Shown here piece after piece: positions 1 to 7,971 of a stretch of 64,000 bases of DNA. Under the pieces are notes generated by a model that saw only the letters and a list, made by a program, of their open reading frames with translations, did not search any database and had not been told where the DNA came from. The stretch is from an uncultured Fibrobacter sp. (lineage in GTDB: Bacteria > Fibrobacterota > Fibrobacteria > Fibrobacterales > Fibrobacteraceae): contig NZ_CAMVDO010000007.1 in the NCBI RefSeq assembly GCF_947166265.1, positions 1-64,000 on the forward strand, given 5' to 3'. Both the position numbers and the translations under genes were made by a program. The first letter of the stretch is position 1. Every line of letters starts with the position of its first letter.

Positions 1-2
1 CA

Positions 3-1505
3 ATGCAAGATATGAACGACCAGGTGCAAGCGCGCCTCGCTAAGCTCGACAAGTTTAAGGAAATGGGTGTGGAAGCTTATCCGCACAAGTTCAACCGCAC
101 GCATGATTCCAAGGTTTTGAAAGAAAATAAGGAAGCCCTGATGGCCTCTGGCGAAGAAATCGCTTTCGCTGGCCGCGTGGTTCGCTTTAACCGCAAGGGC
201 AAAATGTGCTTCATGCACCTCAAGGACCGTTATGGCCGCTTGCAGGTGGTGGTCGCTCGCGACGAAGTCGGCGAAGAAAACTACGAAGTCGTGAAGATGA
301 CCGACCTCGGTGACTTTATCGGCGTGAACGGTTCCATGTTCGAAACCCAGACGGGTGAATACTCCGTGCACGTGAAGAAGGTGACCATGCTGTCGAAGGC
401 CGTGCGTCCGCTCCCGGTCGCGAAGGAAAAGGTCGACGAAAACGGCAACAAGGTCGTGTTCAACGAATTTGCCGACGTGGATACCCGCTACCGCCAGCGT
501 TACATCGACATGGCCCTGAACGACGACGTGAAGGACGTGTTCATCAAGCGCTTCAAGATTCTGCAGGCTATCCGCGAATACCTGATCGAAAAGGGCTTCA
601 TCGAAGTCGAAACTCCGACGCTTCAGCCGATTTACGGCGGTGCAAACGCCCGCCCGTTCACCACGCACCACAACGCTTGCGACATGACGCTTTACCTGCG
701 CGTGGCTCCGGAACTTTACCTGAAACGCTGCATCGTGGGCGGTATGGAAAAGGTTTTCGAATTCTCCAAGAACTTCCGTAACGAAGGCATGGACCGTACG
801 CATAGCCCGGAATTCACCGGCCTCGAATTCTACGAAGCCTACGCCGACTACAACGACATGATGGTGCACTTCGAGAACATCTACGAACGTGCCTGCATTG
901 CGGCGAACGGCACCACCAAGATTGACTACCAGGGCAAGGAAATCGACTTCAAGGCCCCGTGGCCCCGCTACAGCATGATTGAGGCCATCGAGAAGTTCGG
1001 CGGCCTGAAGGTCAACGAGATGAGCGACGACGAAATCAAGGCCAAGATGGAAGAACTCGGCGGACACCTGGACGGTGAATTCAGCCGCGGTCGCGGTATC
1101 CTCGAACTGTTCGAGCTCACCGTGGAAGACAAGCTTATCCAGCCGACCTTCATCAAGGACATGCCGACCGAAAGTACTCCGCTCTGCAAGAAGCACCGTA
1201 CCATCGAAGGCCTTATCGAACAGTTCGAGCCGTACGCTAACGGCTGGGAACTGGGCAACGCCTATACCGAACTTAATGACCCCATCCGTCAGCGTGAGCT
1301 CCTGGAAGACCAGGTGCGCCGCGGCCGCGGTGGCGAAGGTGAAACCCACCCGATGGACGAAAACTTCATGCACGCTATCGAAAGCGGCCTGCCACCTACC
1401 GGTGGCGTGGGCTTCGGCATCGACCGAATGGTTATGCTCCTTACGAACCAGCAGACCATCCGCGACGTGCAGCTGTTCCCGCTGATGAAGCCGGAGACTT
1501 GCTAG
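3..1505 (+). CDS. lysS: lysyl-tRNA synthetase, class II
   Basis: Charges tRNA-Lys with lysine in the cytoplasm. About 500 residues, the usual bacterial LysS length. An N-terminal OB-fold (roughly residues 50-140, with FAGRVVRFNRKGKMCF) is followed by the class II catalytic core: motif 2 around FEFSKNFRNEGMDRTHSPEF and motif 3 GVGFGIDRMVMLL near the C-terminus. The first ATG lies at base 3 and a second in-frame ATG at base 12. Because the window begins here, the true start could be either of these or lie just upstream. It ends in TAG. The codon use is GC-rich, unlike the AT-rich gene that follows. Confidence 0.96.
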   Translation: MQDMNDQVQARLAKLDKFKEMGVEAYPHKFNRTHDSKVLKENKEALMASGEEIAFAGRVVRFNRKGKMCFMHLKDRYGRLQVVVARDEVGEENYEVVKMTDLGDFIGVNGSMFETQTGEYSVHVKKVTMLSKAVRPLPVAKEKVDENGNKVVFNEFADVDTRYRQRYIDMALNDDVKDVFIKRFKILQAIREYLIEKGFIEVETPTLQPIYGGANARPFTTHHNACDMTLYLRVAPELYLKRCIVGGMEKVFEFSKNFRNEGMDRTHSPEFTGLEFYEAYADYNDMMVHFENIYERACIAANGTTKIDYQGKEIDFKAPWPRYSMIEAIEKFGGLKVNEMSDDEIKAKMEELGGHLDGEFSRGRGILELFELTVEDKLIQPTFIKDMPTESTPLCKKHRTIEGLIEQFEPYANGWELGNAYTELNDPIRQRELLEDQVRRGRGGEGETHPMDENFMHAIESGLPPTGGVGFGIDRMVMLLTNQQTIRDVQLFPLMKPETC

Positions 1506-1508
1506 TTT

Positions 1509-1554
1509 AGACGAGAGAACGCTCACTCCGTTCGCTACAGACGAGAGACGAAAG
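1509..1554. repeat. left AGACGAGAGACG repeat flanking the four-helix-bundle gene
   Basis: Two copies of AGACGAGAGA (1509-1518 and 1539-1554) lie between lysS and the next gene. They are the reverse complement of the TCTCGTC tandem repeat found immediately after that gene, so the small AT-rich gene sits between inverted copies of one repeat family. Confidence 0.7.
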
Positions 1555-1563
1555 ATTTTTAAT

Positions 1564-1923
1564 ATGGCTGTTTTTGCATACAGAAAGTTAAATGTCTATC
1601 AGAAAGCTCAGCAATGGGTGATAGATGTTTATGGCTTGTGCAAAAAATTTCCGGAATATGAAAAATTTGCACTAACTAGCCAAGTCCGTCGAGCAGCAGT
1701 CTCTGTGACATCAAATATTGCGGAAGGAATGAGCCGTTCTTCAAATAAAGAGGTCGCTCATTTTCTTGAAATTAGCTATGGATCTTTGATGGAAGTTCAA
1801 AGTCAACTAGAAATAGCACAGTTGTTGAATTATATGACAAAGGAATCTTTAGACGAAATTGATCCAAAGACTGAAGAAATTGCAAAGATGTTATCTGGTT
1901 TGAAAATGTCTAAGTTGCAATAG
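1564..1923 (+). CDS. four-helix bundle protein (23S rRNA IVS / S23 family)
   Basis: 119 residues matching the four-helix-bundle family TIGR02436, whose relatives include proteins encoded in 23S rRNA intervening sequences and the Avd accessory protein of diversity-generating retroelements. Recognisable family features are the opening FAYRKLNVYQKAQQWVIDVY, the SQVRRAAVSVTSNIAEG signature near residues 40-57, and a helical C-terminus. The gene is much more AT-rich than lysS and lolC on either side and lies between inverted TCTCGTC repeats. This suggests insertion as a unit between two housekeeping genes. I see no reverse transcriptase, variable repeat or rRNA nearby, so it is not part of a DGR here. 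The cellular role is unknown; family members are thought to bind nucleic acid. Confidence 0.85.
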   Translation: MAVFAYRKLNVYQKAQQWVIDVYGLCKKFPEYEKFALTSQVRRAAVSVTSNIAEGMSRSSNKEVAHFLEISYGSLMEVQSQLEIAQLLNYMTKESLDEIDPKTEEIAKMLSGLKMSKLQ

Positions 1924-1954
1924 TCTCTCGTCTCTCGTCTCTCGTCTCTCGTCT
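1924..1954. repeat. tandem TCTCGTC repeat filling the gap before lolC
   Basis: About four and a half tandem copies of the 7-mer TCTCGTC occupy the whole gap between the TAG of the four-helix-bundle gene and the ATG of the Lol permease. No Shine-Dalgarno sequence is left for the downstream gene. The inverse orientation occurs at 1509-1554, and a related run lies inside a coding sequence at 44422-44453. Confidence 0.85.
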
Positions 1955-3205
1955 ATGATTAAACGTCTTGAATTATTAATCGCCTGGCGTTACTTGGGGG
2001 CTCAGCGTAAGAGTCTCTTTGTTTCGCTTATTGGTATCTTCAGTATGCTGGGTGTTTCCATCGGCGTGTTTGCGCTGGTGGTGGCGCTTGCCGCGGTGAA
2101 CGGCTTCGAAGAAGAGGTGACCGCCCAAATGATTGGGAAGGACGCTCACTTCGAGGTGATGGCATACAATGGTGACATGATTGCTCCGTACGACAGCCTC
2201 ACGAAGGAAGTCCGTGAGCACGATTCTCGCGTGGTGGCGTCGTCTCCGTTTATCATTTACAAGGTGGGCATCAGCTCCAAGAAGGTGAACGACGGTATCG
2301 TGATTTACGGTATCGACCCCGAAACATCGAAGGGCGTAACCGATATCCACAAGTACATGAAATGGGGCAACTACTCCGTCGATAGCCTCGAGGACTTGAG
2401 CGGTACGCTGCGTCCGGGAATTATTCTCGGGTCGGGACTTGCGAACCGACTCCGCGTGGTGGTGGGCGACAAGCTTGTGTTGCAGACCTTCCAGAGCCCT
2501 GACGCCATGGTCAGTAGCGGTGGCCCGAAGATGATGATGTGCGTGGTGAGCGGCATCTTTGAGACGGGCACTTATGAATACGACGGCAACCTCGCATACG
2601 TGGGCATTCCGGAACTCCAGAAGTTGCTGGGACTCGGTGACGTGGTGACCGGCATCCAGTTCCGCCTGAACGACCACTGGTTGGCGGGCGAGGCTGTCGA
2701 TAGTCTGGCGTCGTGGTTAGGTTATCCGTATTACGTGATGGACTGGAAGACGAAAAACATTACGCTTCTCAAGTGGATGAACTATGAAAAGTTTATCGTG
2801 GCGGCGGTGATTTGCCTTATCATTCTGGTGGCAGCGTTTAACATCATCAGCTCCCTGATTATGGTCGTCATCGACAAGACGAAAGAAATCGGCATTCTCC
2901 GCAGCATGGGCTTCAGCAAGGTGGGCATCATGCGCGTCTTTATGCTCATGGGTAGCTTTATCGGCGTGGGCGGAACGATTGTCGGTGGCACCATCGGTCT
3001 TGTGCTTTGCAAGTTGCAAGAGGCATACCACTTTATCAAACTTCCCGGTGATGTCTACGTGATTCCGTACTTCCCGATTTCGGTGCACATTGTTGACGTA
3101 ATCTTGATTTTTGTCATCGGCATTGCGCTTTGCGTGGCAGCGACGTTGCTCCCTGCATGGAAGGCGAGCCGCTTGGATCCTGTAGGAGCCATTAGACATG
3201 AGTAG
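1955..3205 (+). CDS. lolC: lipoprotein-releasing ABC transporter permease (LolC/LolE family)
   Basis: Inner-membrane permease expected to extract outer-membrane lipoproteins and pass them to a periplasmic carrier. 416 residues. The IAWRYLGAQRKSLFVSLIGIFSMLGVSIGVFALVV-type N-terminus contains TM1 (about residues 20-45), followed by a periplasmic MacB-like domain (about 50-270). Three C-terminal TM segments carry the FtsX-like KTKEIGILRSMGFSK loop (near residue 310). It ends in GAIRHE, typical of the family. Its last 8 nt overlap lolD, so the two are co-translated. A single LolC/E-type subunit would form a homodimer. The abutting TCTCGTC repeats replace the normal leader. Confidence 0.92.
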   Translation: MIKRLELLIAWRYLGAQRKSLFVSLIGIFSMLGVSIGVFALVVALAAVNGFEEEVTAQMIGKDAHFEVMAYNGDMIAPYDSLTKEVREHDSRVVASSPFIIYKVGISSKKVNDGIVIYGIDPETSKGVTDIHKYMKWGNYSVDSLEDLSGTLRPGIILGSGLANRLRVVVGDKLVLQTFQSPDAMVSSGGPKMMMCVVSGIFETGTYEYDGNLAYVGIPELQKLLGLGDVVTGIQFRLNDHWLAGEAVDSLASWLGYPYYVMDWKTKNITLLKWMNYEKFIVAAVICLIILVAAFNIISSLIMVVIDKTKEIGILRSMGFSKVGIMRVFMLMGSFIGVGGTIVGGTIGLVLCKLQEAYHFIKLPGDVYVIPYFPISVHIVDVILIFVIGIALCVAATLLPAWKASRLDPVGAIRHE

Positions 3206-3869
3206 CTTGTTGCAAACAGTTAATCTTCGCAGGGTCTTCTCCGAGACGGGCGAGAACCTTGAGATTCTCAAGGGCGTGAATTTTGAAATGGAAGCGGGGG
3301 AGCTGGTGGCTCTCACGGGTTCTTCGGGGTCGGGTAAGTCCACGTTTTTGAATTTGGTGGGGATGCTCGATACGCCGACTTCTGGTGAAATCCTTTTCAA
3401 GGGTAAGCCACTTTCCAAGTTCAATGGTGAAGAACGGGACCGTTACCATCGTGTGCAGGTGGGTTTCGTGTTTCAGTTCCATCACCTGTTGAGTGAATTT
3501 ACTGCGATCGAAAATGTGTGTGTGCCGGGCAGAATTCTCGGGACTTCCGAAGCGGAATGCCGTGAACGTGCCGAGATGCTTTTGGAAACGGTGGGCCTTA
3601 AGGATCGCTTTAAGCATTTGCCGCGTGAACTCAGTGGCGGTGAACGCCAGCGCGTGGCGATTGCGCGTGCGCTCATGAACCATCCGGACTTGGTGCTGGC
3701 CGACGAACCGAGCGGCAACTTGGACGAGGCTAATTCTGCGATGCTCAATGAACTGATTGGTGAACTCAACGAAAAGTTCAACCAGGCGTTCTTGATTGTG
3801 ACCCACGACGAGAAATTGGCTAGTTTTGCAAAACGCCGCGTCGTCATGCACGGCGGCGTTATTCAGTAA
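3198..3869 (+). CDS. lolD: lipoprotein-releasing ABC transporter ATP-binding protein
   Basis: Cytoplasmic ATPase that powers the preceding LolC/E permease. 223 residues, the normal LolD length. Visible motifs are Walker A GSSGSGKST (near residue 38), the Q-loop region VGFVFQFHHLLSEFTAIENV, the ABC signature LSGGERQR, and Walker B LVLADEPSGNLD followed by the switch histidine in VTHDE. The FQFHHLL motif after the Q-loop is characteristic of LolD. The start overlaps the end of the permease gene by 8 nt. Confidence 0.95.
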   Translation: MSSLLQTVNLRRVFSETGENLEILKGVNFEMEAGELVALTGSSGSGKSTFLNLVGMLDTPTSGEILFKGKPLSKFNGEERDRYHRVQVGFVFQFHHLLSEFTAIENVCVPGRILGTSEAECRERAEMLLETVGLKDRFKHLPRELSGGERQRVAIARALMNHPDLVLADEPSGNLDEANSAMLNELIGELNEKFNQAFLIVTHDEKLASFAKRRVVMHGGVIQ

Positions 3870-3889
3870 ACTTGCTTTGCAAGTTGATG

Positions 3890-4146
3890 TTATACGTTTT
3901 CGTAGTGACCTTTGCAAGAAAGAATGTCGATAAACTCGCCGTTGATTCTGTAAATGAGCCGTCGTCTATTCTGCGACTCCAGAATCCGCTTAGGTTGCCT
4001 TTCAATGCTTCGGGTTTGCCAATGCCTTCAAAATGATTACGCTCAATGTCTTTCACAAGTTGGTTCACTCTTTTGAGTGTCTTTTTGTCTTGCGCTTGCC
4101 AGTAGAGGTAGTCATCCCAGGCTTTGTCAGACTATATTTTCTTCAT
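3890..4146 (-). pseudogene. yoeB: YoeB-type toxin, inactivated by a nonsense codon and a 7-nt deletion
   Basis: Reading the minus strand from an ATG at 4146, the protein begins MKKI, then TAG (4132-4134) where YoeB has Trp5, then SDKAWDDYLYWQ. The frame continues through NLSGFWSRRIDD. At about 3960/3961 the frame jumps, and LIYRINGEFIDILSCKGHY continues in another frame to a stop at 3890. The 257-nt locus plus 7 nt gives 264 nt (87 aa), the YoeB size. The missing codons correspond to the Glu-His-Arg segment of E. coli YoeB (E63, H64, R65), which includes a catalytic arginine. The ATG overlaps the antitoxin stop (TAATG), the classic TA arrangement. Two independent lesions mean no active mRNA interferase can be made. 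Confidence 0.9.
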
Positions 4147-4409
4147 TAGTCGTCGACCTCAATGAGTTCGTGTTCTACGCCTTTCCCGGCGTTCAACTGC
4201 TCAATGCCTTTCTTAAGAGCTTCGATATCGTTGGCGTTGTAACGGGCGGTGGGTTCGCGAACCTCGAAGGGGATGCGGCGTTCATTGATGACACTCTTGA
4301 TGAACATATAGATGGCGGCAGATGAGGACAGCCCTACATTGTTGCAGAACTTGTCAAAACTTTCTTTGTCTTTGCTGTCAATGCGTGCGGAAACTGTTGC
4401 CTGTGCCAT
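4146..4409 (-). CDS. RelB/DinJ-family antitoxin
   Basis: 87-residue antitoxin. The N-terminal ribbon-helix-helix DNA-binding half starts AQATVSARIDSKDKESFDKF. A C-terminal toxin-binding tail ends in VEHELIEVDD. A good ribosome-binding site (GGAG, 7 nt before ATG) precedes it. It is intact, while the toxin gene overlapping its stop codon is destroyed, so it survives as an orphan antitoxin. It may still repress its own promoter or neutralise a related toxin elsewhere in the genome (inference). The RelB/DinJ type with a YoeB-like toxin is a mixed pairing of the kind seen in relBE-superfamily loci. Confidence 0.88.
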   Translation of the reverse strand: MAQATVSARIDSKDKESFDKFCNNVGLSSSAAIYMFIKSVINERRIPFEVREPTARYNANDIEALKKGIEQLNAGKGVEHELIEVDD

Positions 4410-4460
4410 AATGTTACTCCATTCTTTTTTCTATCAAATATATAAAGTTTTTCTGCAAAG

Positions 4461-4515
4461 TGCAATATATTTTATGCTGTATTCTGCAAAAATATGCAGT
4501 TTGCGCTATATTGCA
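4461..4515. promoter_or_regulatory. inverted repeats upstream of the antitoxin, likely operator
   Basis: TGCAATATA (4461-4469) is mirrored by TATATTGCA (4507-4515), and CTGCA/TGCAG (4484-4488 and 4495-4499) form a nested palindrome. They lie 50-110 nt upstream of the antitoxin start, where a ribbon-helix-helix antitoxin would autoregulate. The region is shared with the upstream side of clpC. The operator role is inferred from position. Confidence 0.45.
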
Positions 4516-4634
4516 TAAAACGTAGCGTGCTTTGCTTGGCTGAAAATCGGCGTCTTGGGCATCATGAGTGAAGTTTCCGTTGGATAGAATTTTTTATTTT
4601 TGCCTATGAGAATTTTTATTGCGAATTACGAAAT

Positions 4635-4640
4635 TATAAT
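4635..4640 (+). promoter_or_regulatory. -10 box TATAAT of clpC, leaderless type
   Basis: A perfect TATAAT ends 6 nt before the clpC ATG, and there is no Shine-Dalgarno sequence. Transcription would start at or next to the start codon. No good -35 hexamer is evident. Confidence 0.5.
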
Positions 4641-4646
4641 TAGAAT

Positions 4647-7181
4647 ATGTCAGATATCAACGGTATTTTTTCAAAGAAGGCGAAGGCTGTTTTACAGGCG
4701 GCACGCATTGCGGCACGCAACTTGGGCAGCGACAGCGTAACGACGGAACATTTGTTGTTGGGGCTTGTCCGCGAAGATTCCGGCTTTGCTGCCGAGACTT
4801 TGATGGCGCTTAAGGTCAACTTGAACGAACTTGGTGAAAATATCCAGCGTTCCTTGACGACTAACGGTGGCATTATGACTGTGGGGGATTCCCACGGGGC
4901 GCTCCTTTCTTTTACGGCGCGTTGCAAGGCTGCCCTTTTTAATGCGGCAAAGATTGCCAAAGAAGAAGGCGACCAGTACATTGGCCCGGAACACTTGATG
5001 CTTGCCATTTTGCAGCAGGCGGAATCTCCGGCGGCGGGTACGCTTTCGACGTTTGGTGTCACCTACGAGAATTTTGAAGCGACTTTGCTGCAAGTCAAGC
5101 GAGAAGCGATGAATGGGCAGGCTCCGTCTGATGGCGCCGACGATGGCGATGACGGACGCTTTATCAATCAGGGCCGTGGCGATACGCGTCAGCAGGTTCG
5201 TAGCCAGTCCCGCTCCAAGACTCCGATTCTGGATCATTTCGGTCGCGACTTGACTGCGCTTGCGAAGCAGGGAAAACTCGATCCGATTATCGGCCGTAGC
5301 CGTGAAATTGAACGCCTGATCCAGATTCTTTGCCGCCGCAAGAAGAACAATCCGGCGCTCATCGGCGAACCGGGTGTCGGTAAGACTGCGATTATCGAGG
5401 GGCTCGCTCAGAAGATTGTCCAGAAGAAGATTCCTGAACTCCTGATGAACAAGCGTGTGGTGACGCTCGATGTGGCCGCCATGGTGGCCGGTACCAAGTA
5501 CCGCGGACAGTTCGAAGAACGCGTGAAGGGACTCATTACGGAACTTCAGCGTGTCGACAGCTCCGTCATTTTGTTCATCGATGAACTCCATACGATTGTG
5601 GGCGCGGGCGGTTCCGAAGGAAGTCTCGATGCGAGCAACATCTTTAAGCCGGCTCTTGCCCGTGGTGAACTCCAGTGCATTGGGGCAACCACCATCGACG
5701 AATACCGCAAGTATATCGAAAAGGATGCTGCGCTCGAACGCCGCTTCCAGACGATTATTGTGAATCCGCCCAACTCCGAAGATTCTATCCAGATTTTGGA
5801 TGGGCTGCGTCCGAAGTATGAACAGCACCACAAGGTGCATTACACGCCCGAGGCAATCCGTGCCGCGGTGGTGCTTGCCGAACGCTATATCAGCGACCGT
5901 TTCTTGCCGGACAAGGCCATCGACGTACTCGACGAGGCTGGTGCATGTGTGCGCTTGAATTCGATTCGTACGCCGCAGGACCTCAAGGAAATGGAAGATG
6001 AGCTTGCGTCTGCGATGCAGAAGAAGGAAGAAGCTATTGCCGAACAGCAGTACGAAACGGCGGCTTCTCTCCGCGACAAAATTGAGGAACTGACAAGCCG
6101 CATTGCCGAACGCCGCGAATCATTGAACAAGGAAGATTCTGCGGATTTGCCCGTCGTGGATGAAAACGAAATCCGCGATTGCATCAGCAAGATGACGGGA
6201 ATTCCGATCAGTCGTCTTGCCGGCGAAGAAACCCAGAAACTTTTGAAACTGGGCGATGAAATCAAGGAAAGAATCATTGGTCAGGATGCTGCGGTTGATG
6301 CCGTTGTTAAGGCGATTCGTCGTACACGCGCCGGTATCCGCAACACGAAACGTCCCATGGGAAGTTTCCTGTTCCTGGGCCCCACGGGTGTGGGTAAGAC
6401 GGAACTAGCGAAGGTGCTTTCCCAGAGCCTGTTTGGTAGCGAAGATTCCATGATCCGTATCGACATGAGCGAATACATGGAAAAGCATAGCATTAGCCGC
6501 TTGATCGGTGCGCCTCCGGGATACGTGGGCTTCGAGGATGGCGGTGGACAGCTGAGCGAAAAGGTGCGCAAGCGCCCGTACTGCGTGGTGCTCCTCGACG
6601 AAATCGAGAAGGCTCACCCGGACATTTACAACCTGCTTCTGCAGATTTTGGACGACGGTATCCTTACGGATAGCTATGGCCGCAAGATCAACTTCAAGAA
6701 CACCATCATTATCATGACGAGTAATGCGGGTGCCCGTGAAGTGCGCCACAGTTCGGGCATGGGATTCACCAAAATGGGCGAGACCGACGACTACGAACGT
6801 ATGGAAACGGCCATCAAGGAAGAAGTCAAGCGCGTGTTCTCGCCGGAGTTCCTGAACCGTATCGACGAACAGATTGTGTTCCGTCCGCTTTCGAAGAAGG
6901 ACCTCGTTTCTGTCGTGGATATCCAGCTTACGTTCCTTCAGAAGAATTTGTCCGAAAGGGGAATCCTTCTGGAAGTTTCAGAGGCCGCGAAGGAACATGT
7001 TGTGTCCCATAACTACGATTCTGCTTTGGGGGCGCGTCCGATTCGCCGCTCCATCCAGAATCTGGTGGAAGACGAAATTGCGGAAGGTTTGCTGCTTGGC
7101 ATCTACAAGGATTTCTCGACGATTTCCATCGATGTCGAAAATGGCAAGCTCAAGTTTACGTCTGAAGCTTTGCCTAGCTGA
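4647..7181 (+). CDS. clpC: ATP-dependent Clp protease ATP-binding subunit ClpC
   Basis: Hexameric AAA+ unfoldase that feeds proteins to ClpP. 844 residues. A double Clp-N domain (about 1-145) is followed by AAA module 1 with Walker A GEPGVGKT (near 222) and Walker [14 protein letters not shown]/coiled-coil middle region (about 440-490, [17 protein letters not shown]) marks ClpC rather than ClpA or ClpB. AAA module 2 has GPTGVGKT (near 576) and [21 protein letters not shown] segment (near 710) sits where ClpC proteins carry the ClpP-docking VGF loop. No clpP lies nearby. The start is the ATG directly after a TATAAT box. Confidence 0.95.
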   Translation: MSDINGIFSKKAKAVLQAARIAARNLGSDSVTTEHLLLGLVREDSGFAAETLMALKVNLNELGENIQRSLTTNGGIMTVGDSHGALLSFTARCKAALFNAAKIAKEEGDQYIGPEHLMLAILQQAESPAAGTLSTFGVTYENFEATLLQVKREAMNGQAPSDGADDGDDGRFINQGRGDTRQQVRSQSRSKTPILDHFGRDLTALAKQGKLDPIIGRSREIERLIQILCRRKKNNPALIGEPGVGKTAIIEGLAQKIVQKKIPELLMNKRVVTLDVAAMVAGTKYRGQFEERVKGLITELQRVDSSVILFIDELHTIVGAGGSEGSLDASNIFKPALARGELQCIGATTIDEYRKYIEKDAALERRFQTIIVNPPNSEDSIQILDGLRPKYEQHHKVHYTPEAIRAAVVLAERYISDRFLPDKAIDVLDEAGACVRLNSIRTPQDLKEMEDELASAMQKKEEAIAEQQYETAASLRDKIEELTSRIAERRESLNKEDSADLPVVDENEIRDCISKMTGIPISRLAGEETQKLLKLGDEIKERIIGQDAAVDAVVKAIRRTRAGIRNTKRPMGSFLFLGPTGVGKTELAKVLSQSLFGSEDSMIRIDMSEYMEKHSISRLIGAPPGYVGFEDGGGQLSEKVRKRPYCVVLLDEIEKAHPDIYNLLLQILDDGILTDSYGRKINFKNTIIIMTSNAGAREVRHSSGMGFTKMGETDDYERMETAIKEEVKRVFSPEFLNRIDEQIVFRPLSKKDLVSVVDIQLTFLQKNLSERGILLEVSEAAKEHVVSHNYDSALGARPIRRSIQNLVEDEIAEGLLLGIYKDFSTISIDVENGKLKFTSEALPS

Positions 7182-7232
7182 TTTTTCCTATATTTGTTCC
7201 CGAATTTCAACAATCAACCTAAGAGGTTTAAC

Positions 7233-7829
7233 ATGTCTCAAATTTCTGCAGTTCTGATCTTTGGCGCTCCCGGTTCTGGCAAGGGTACCGTCGGTGCAAA
7301 GCTCGCCGCCACGACCGCCCTCAAGCATCTTTCGACGGGTGACATTTTCCGTGGAATCGCTCCGTCCAGCGAATCTGGCAAGCTCCTCGCTTCTTACTCC
7401 AGCAAGGGTCTTCTGGTTCCCGATGAAGCCACTGTTGAAATTTTCGGCCGCTTTGTCGAAGGCCTCGTGAACACGAACAAGCTGAATCCTGAAAAGGATA
7501 CGCTCCTCCTCGACGGCATTCCTCGTACGGTGGCTCAGGTCGATCTTATCAAGCCGATCGTCGACGTGAAGCACATTTTCGTTCTCGACATCAAGGACGA
7601 AGCTACCATCGTTGCCCGCCTTCTCAACCGTGCTAAGATTGAAGGCCGTAAGGATGACGCCGATGAAAACGTTATCAAGAATCGTCTCAAGGTGTACAAG
7701 GAATCCACTGCCAAGGTTCTTGAAAAGTACGATCCGAAGATCATCAGCCACATCGTGGGCGACAATACTCCCGACGAAGTGTTCCTTGACGTGCTCAAGG
7801 CTTACGTTGACTTCACCAAGAACGCATAA
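7233..7829 (+). CDS. adk: adenylate kinase, short-LID form
   Basis: Interconverts AMP + ATP and 2 ADP. 198 residues from the ATG at 7233, which has AGAGG 7 nt upstream; an in-frame ATG at 7194 has no support. Visible are the P-loop GAPGSGKGT (near residue 11), the AMP-binding STGDIFR, and DGIPRT in place of the usual DGFPRT. The LID is short (NRAKIEGRKDDADENVIKNRL) with no zinc-binding cysteines. A strong terminator follows. Confidence 0.93.
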   Translation: MSQISAVLIFGAPGSGKGTVGAKLAATTALKHLSTGDIFRGIAPSSESGKLLASYSSKGLLVPDEATVEIFGRFVEGLVNTNKLNPEKDTLLLDGIPRTVAQVDLIKPIVDVKHIFVLDIKDEATIVARLLNRAKIEGRKDDADENVIKNRLKVYKESTAKVLEKYDPKIISHIVGDNTPDEVFLDVLKAYVDFTKNA

Positions 7830-7851
7830 CGTTCAGTGTCGCTGACTATTG

Positions 7852-7895
7852 GGTGCTTCATTCTGCTCTGAATGAGGCGCCTTTTTGTTTTGTTT
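7852..7895 (+). terminator. intrinsic terminator after adk
   Basis: GGTGCTTCATTC (7852-7863) pairs with GAATGAGGCGCC (7870-7881), using G-U pairs, around a TGCTCT loop, followed by a T-rich tract. Confidence 0.85.
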
Positions 7896-7971
7896 TGGTT
7901 GTTAAAAACTTTACATTTCGGTTACTTTTTTTTAAATTTGTTTTGAATAATTTTTATTTAGGATTACACTA

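Noticed and set aside
1564-1923. Diversity-generating retroelement
   Set aside because: The four-helix-bundle gene resembles Avd, but there is no reverse transcriptase, template repeat or variable repeat nearby.
3859-4068. 69-residue minus-strand frame as a standalone gene
   Set aside because: It is the middle piece of the broken yoeB-like gene read past its frameshift.
4077-4325. 82-codon plus-strand frame across the toxin-antitoxin locus
   Set aside because: Antisense to the antitoxin, which has a clear family match and ribosome-binding site.
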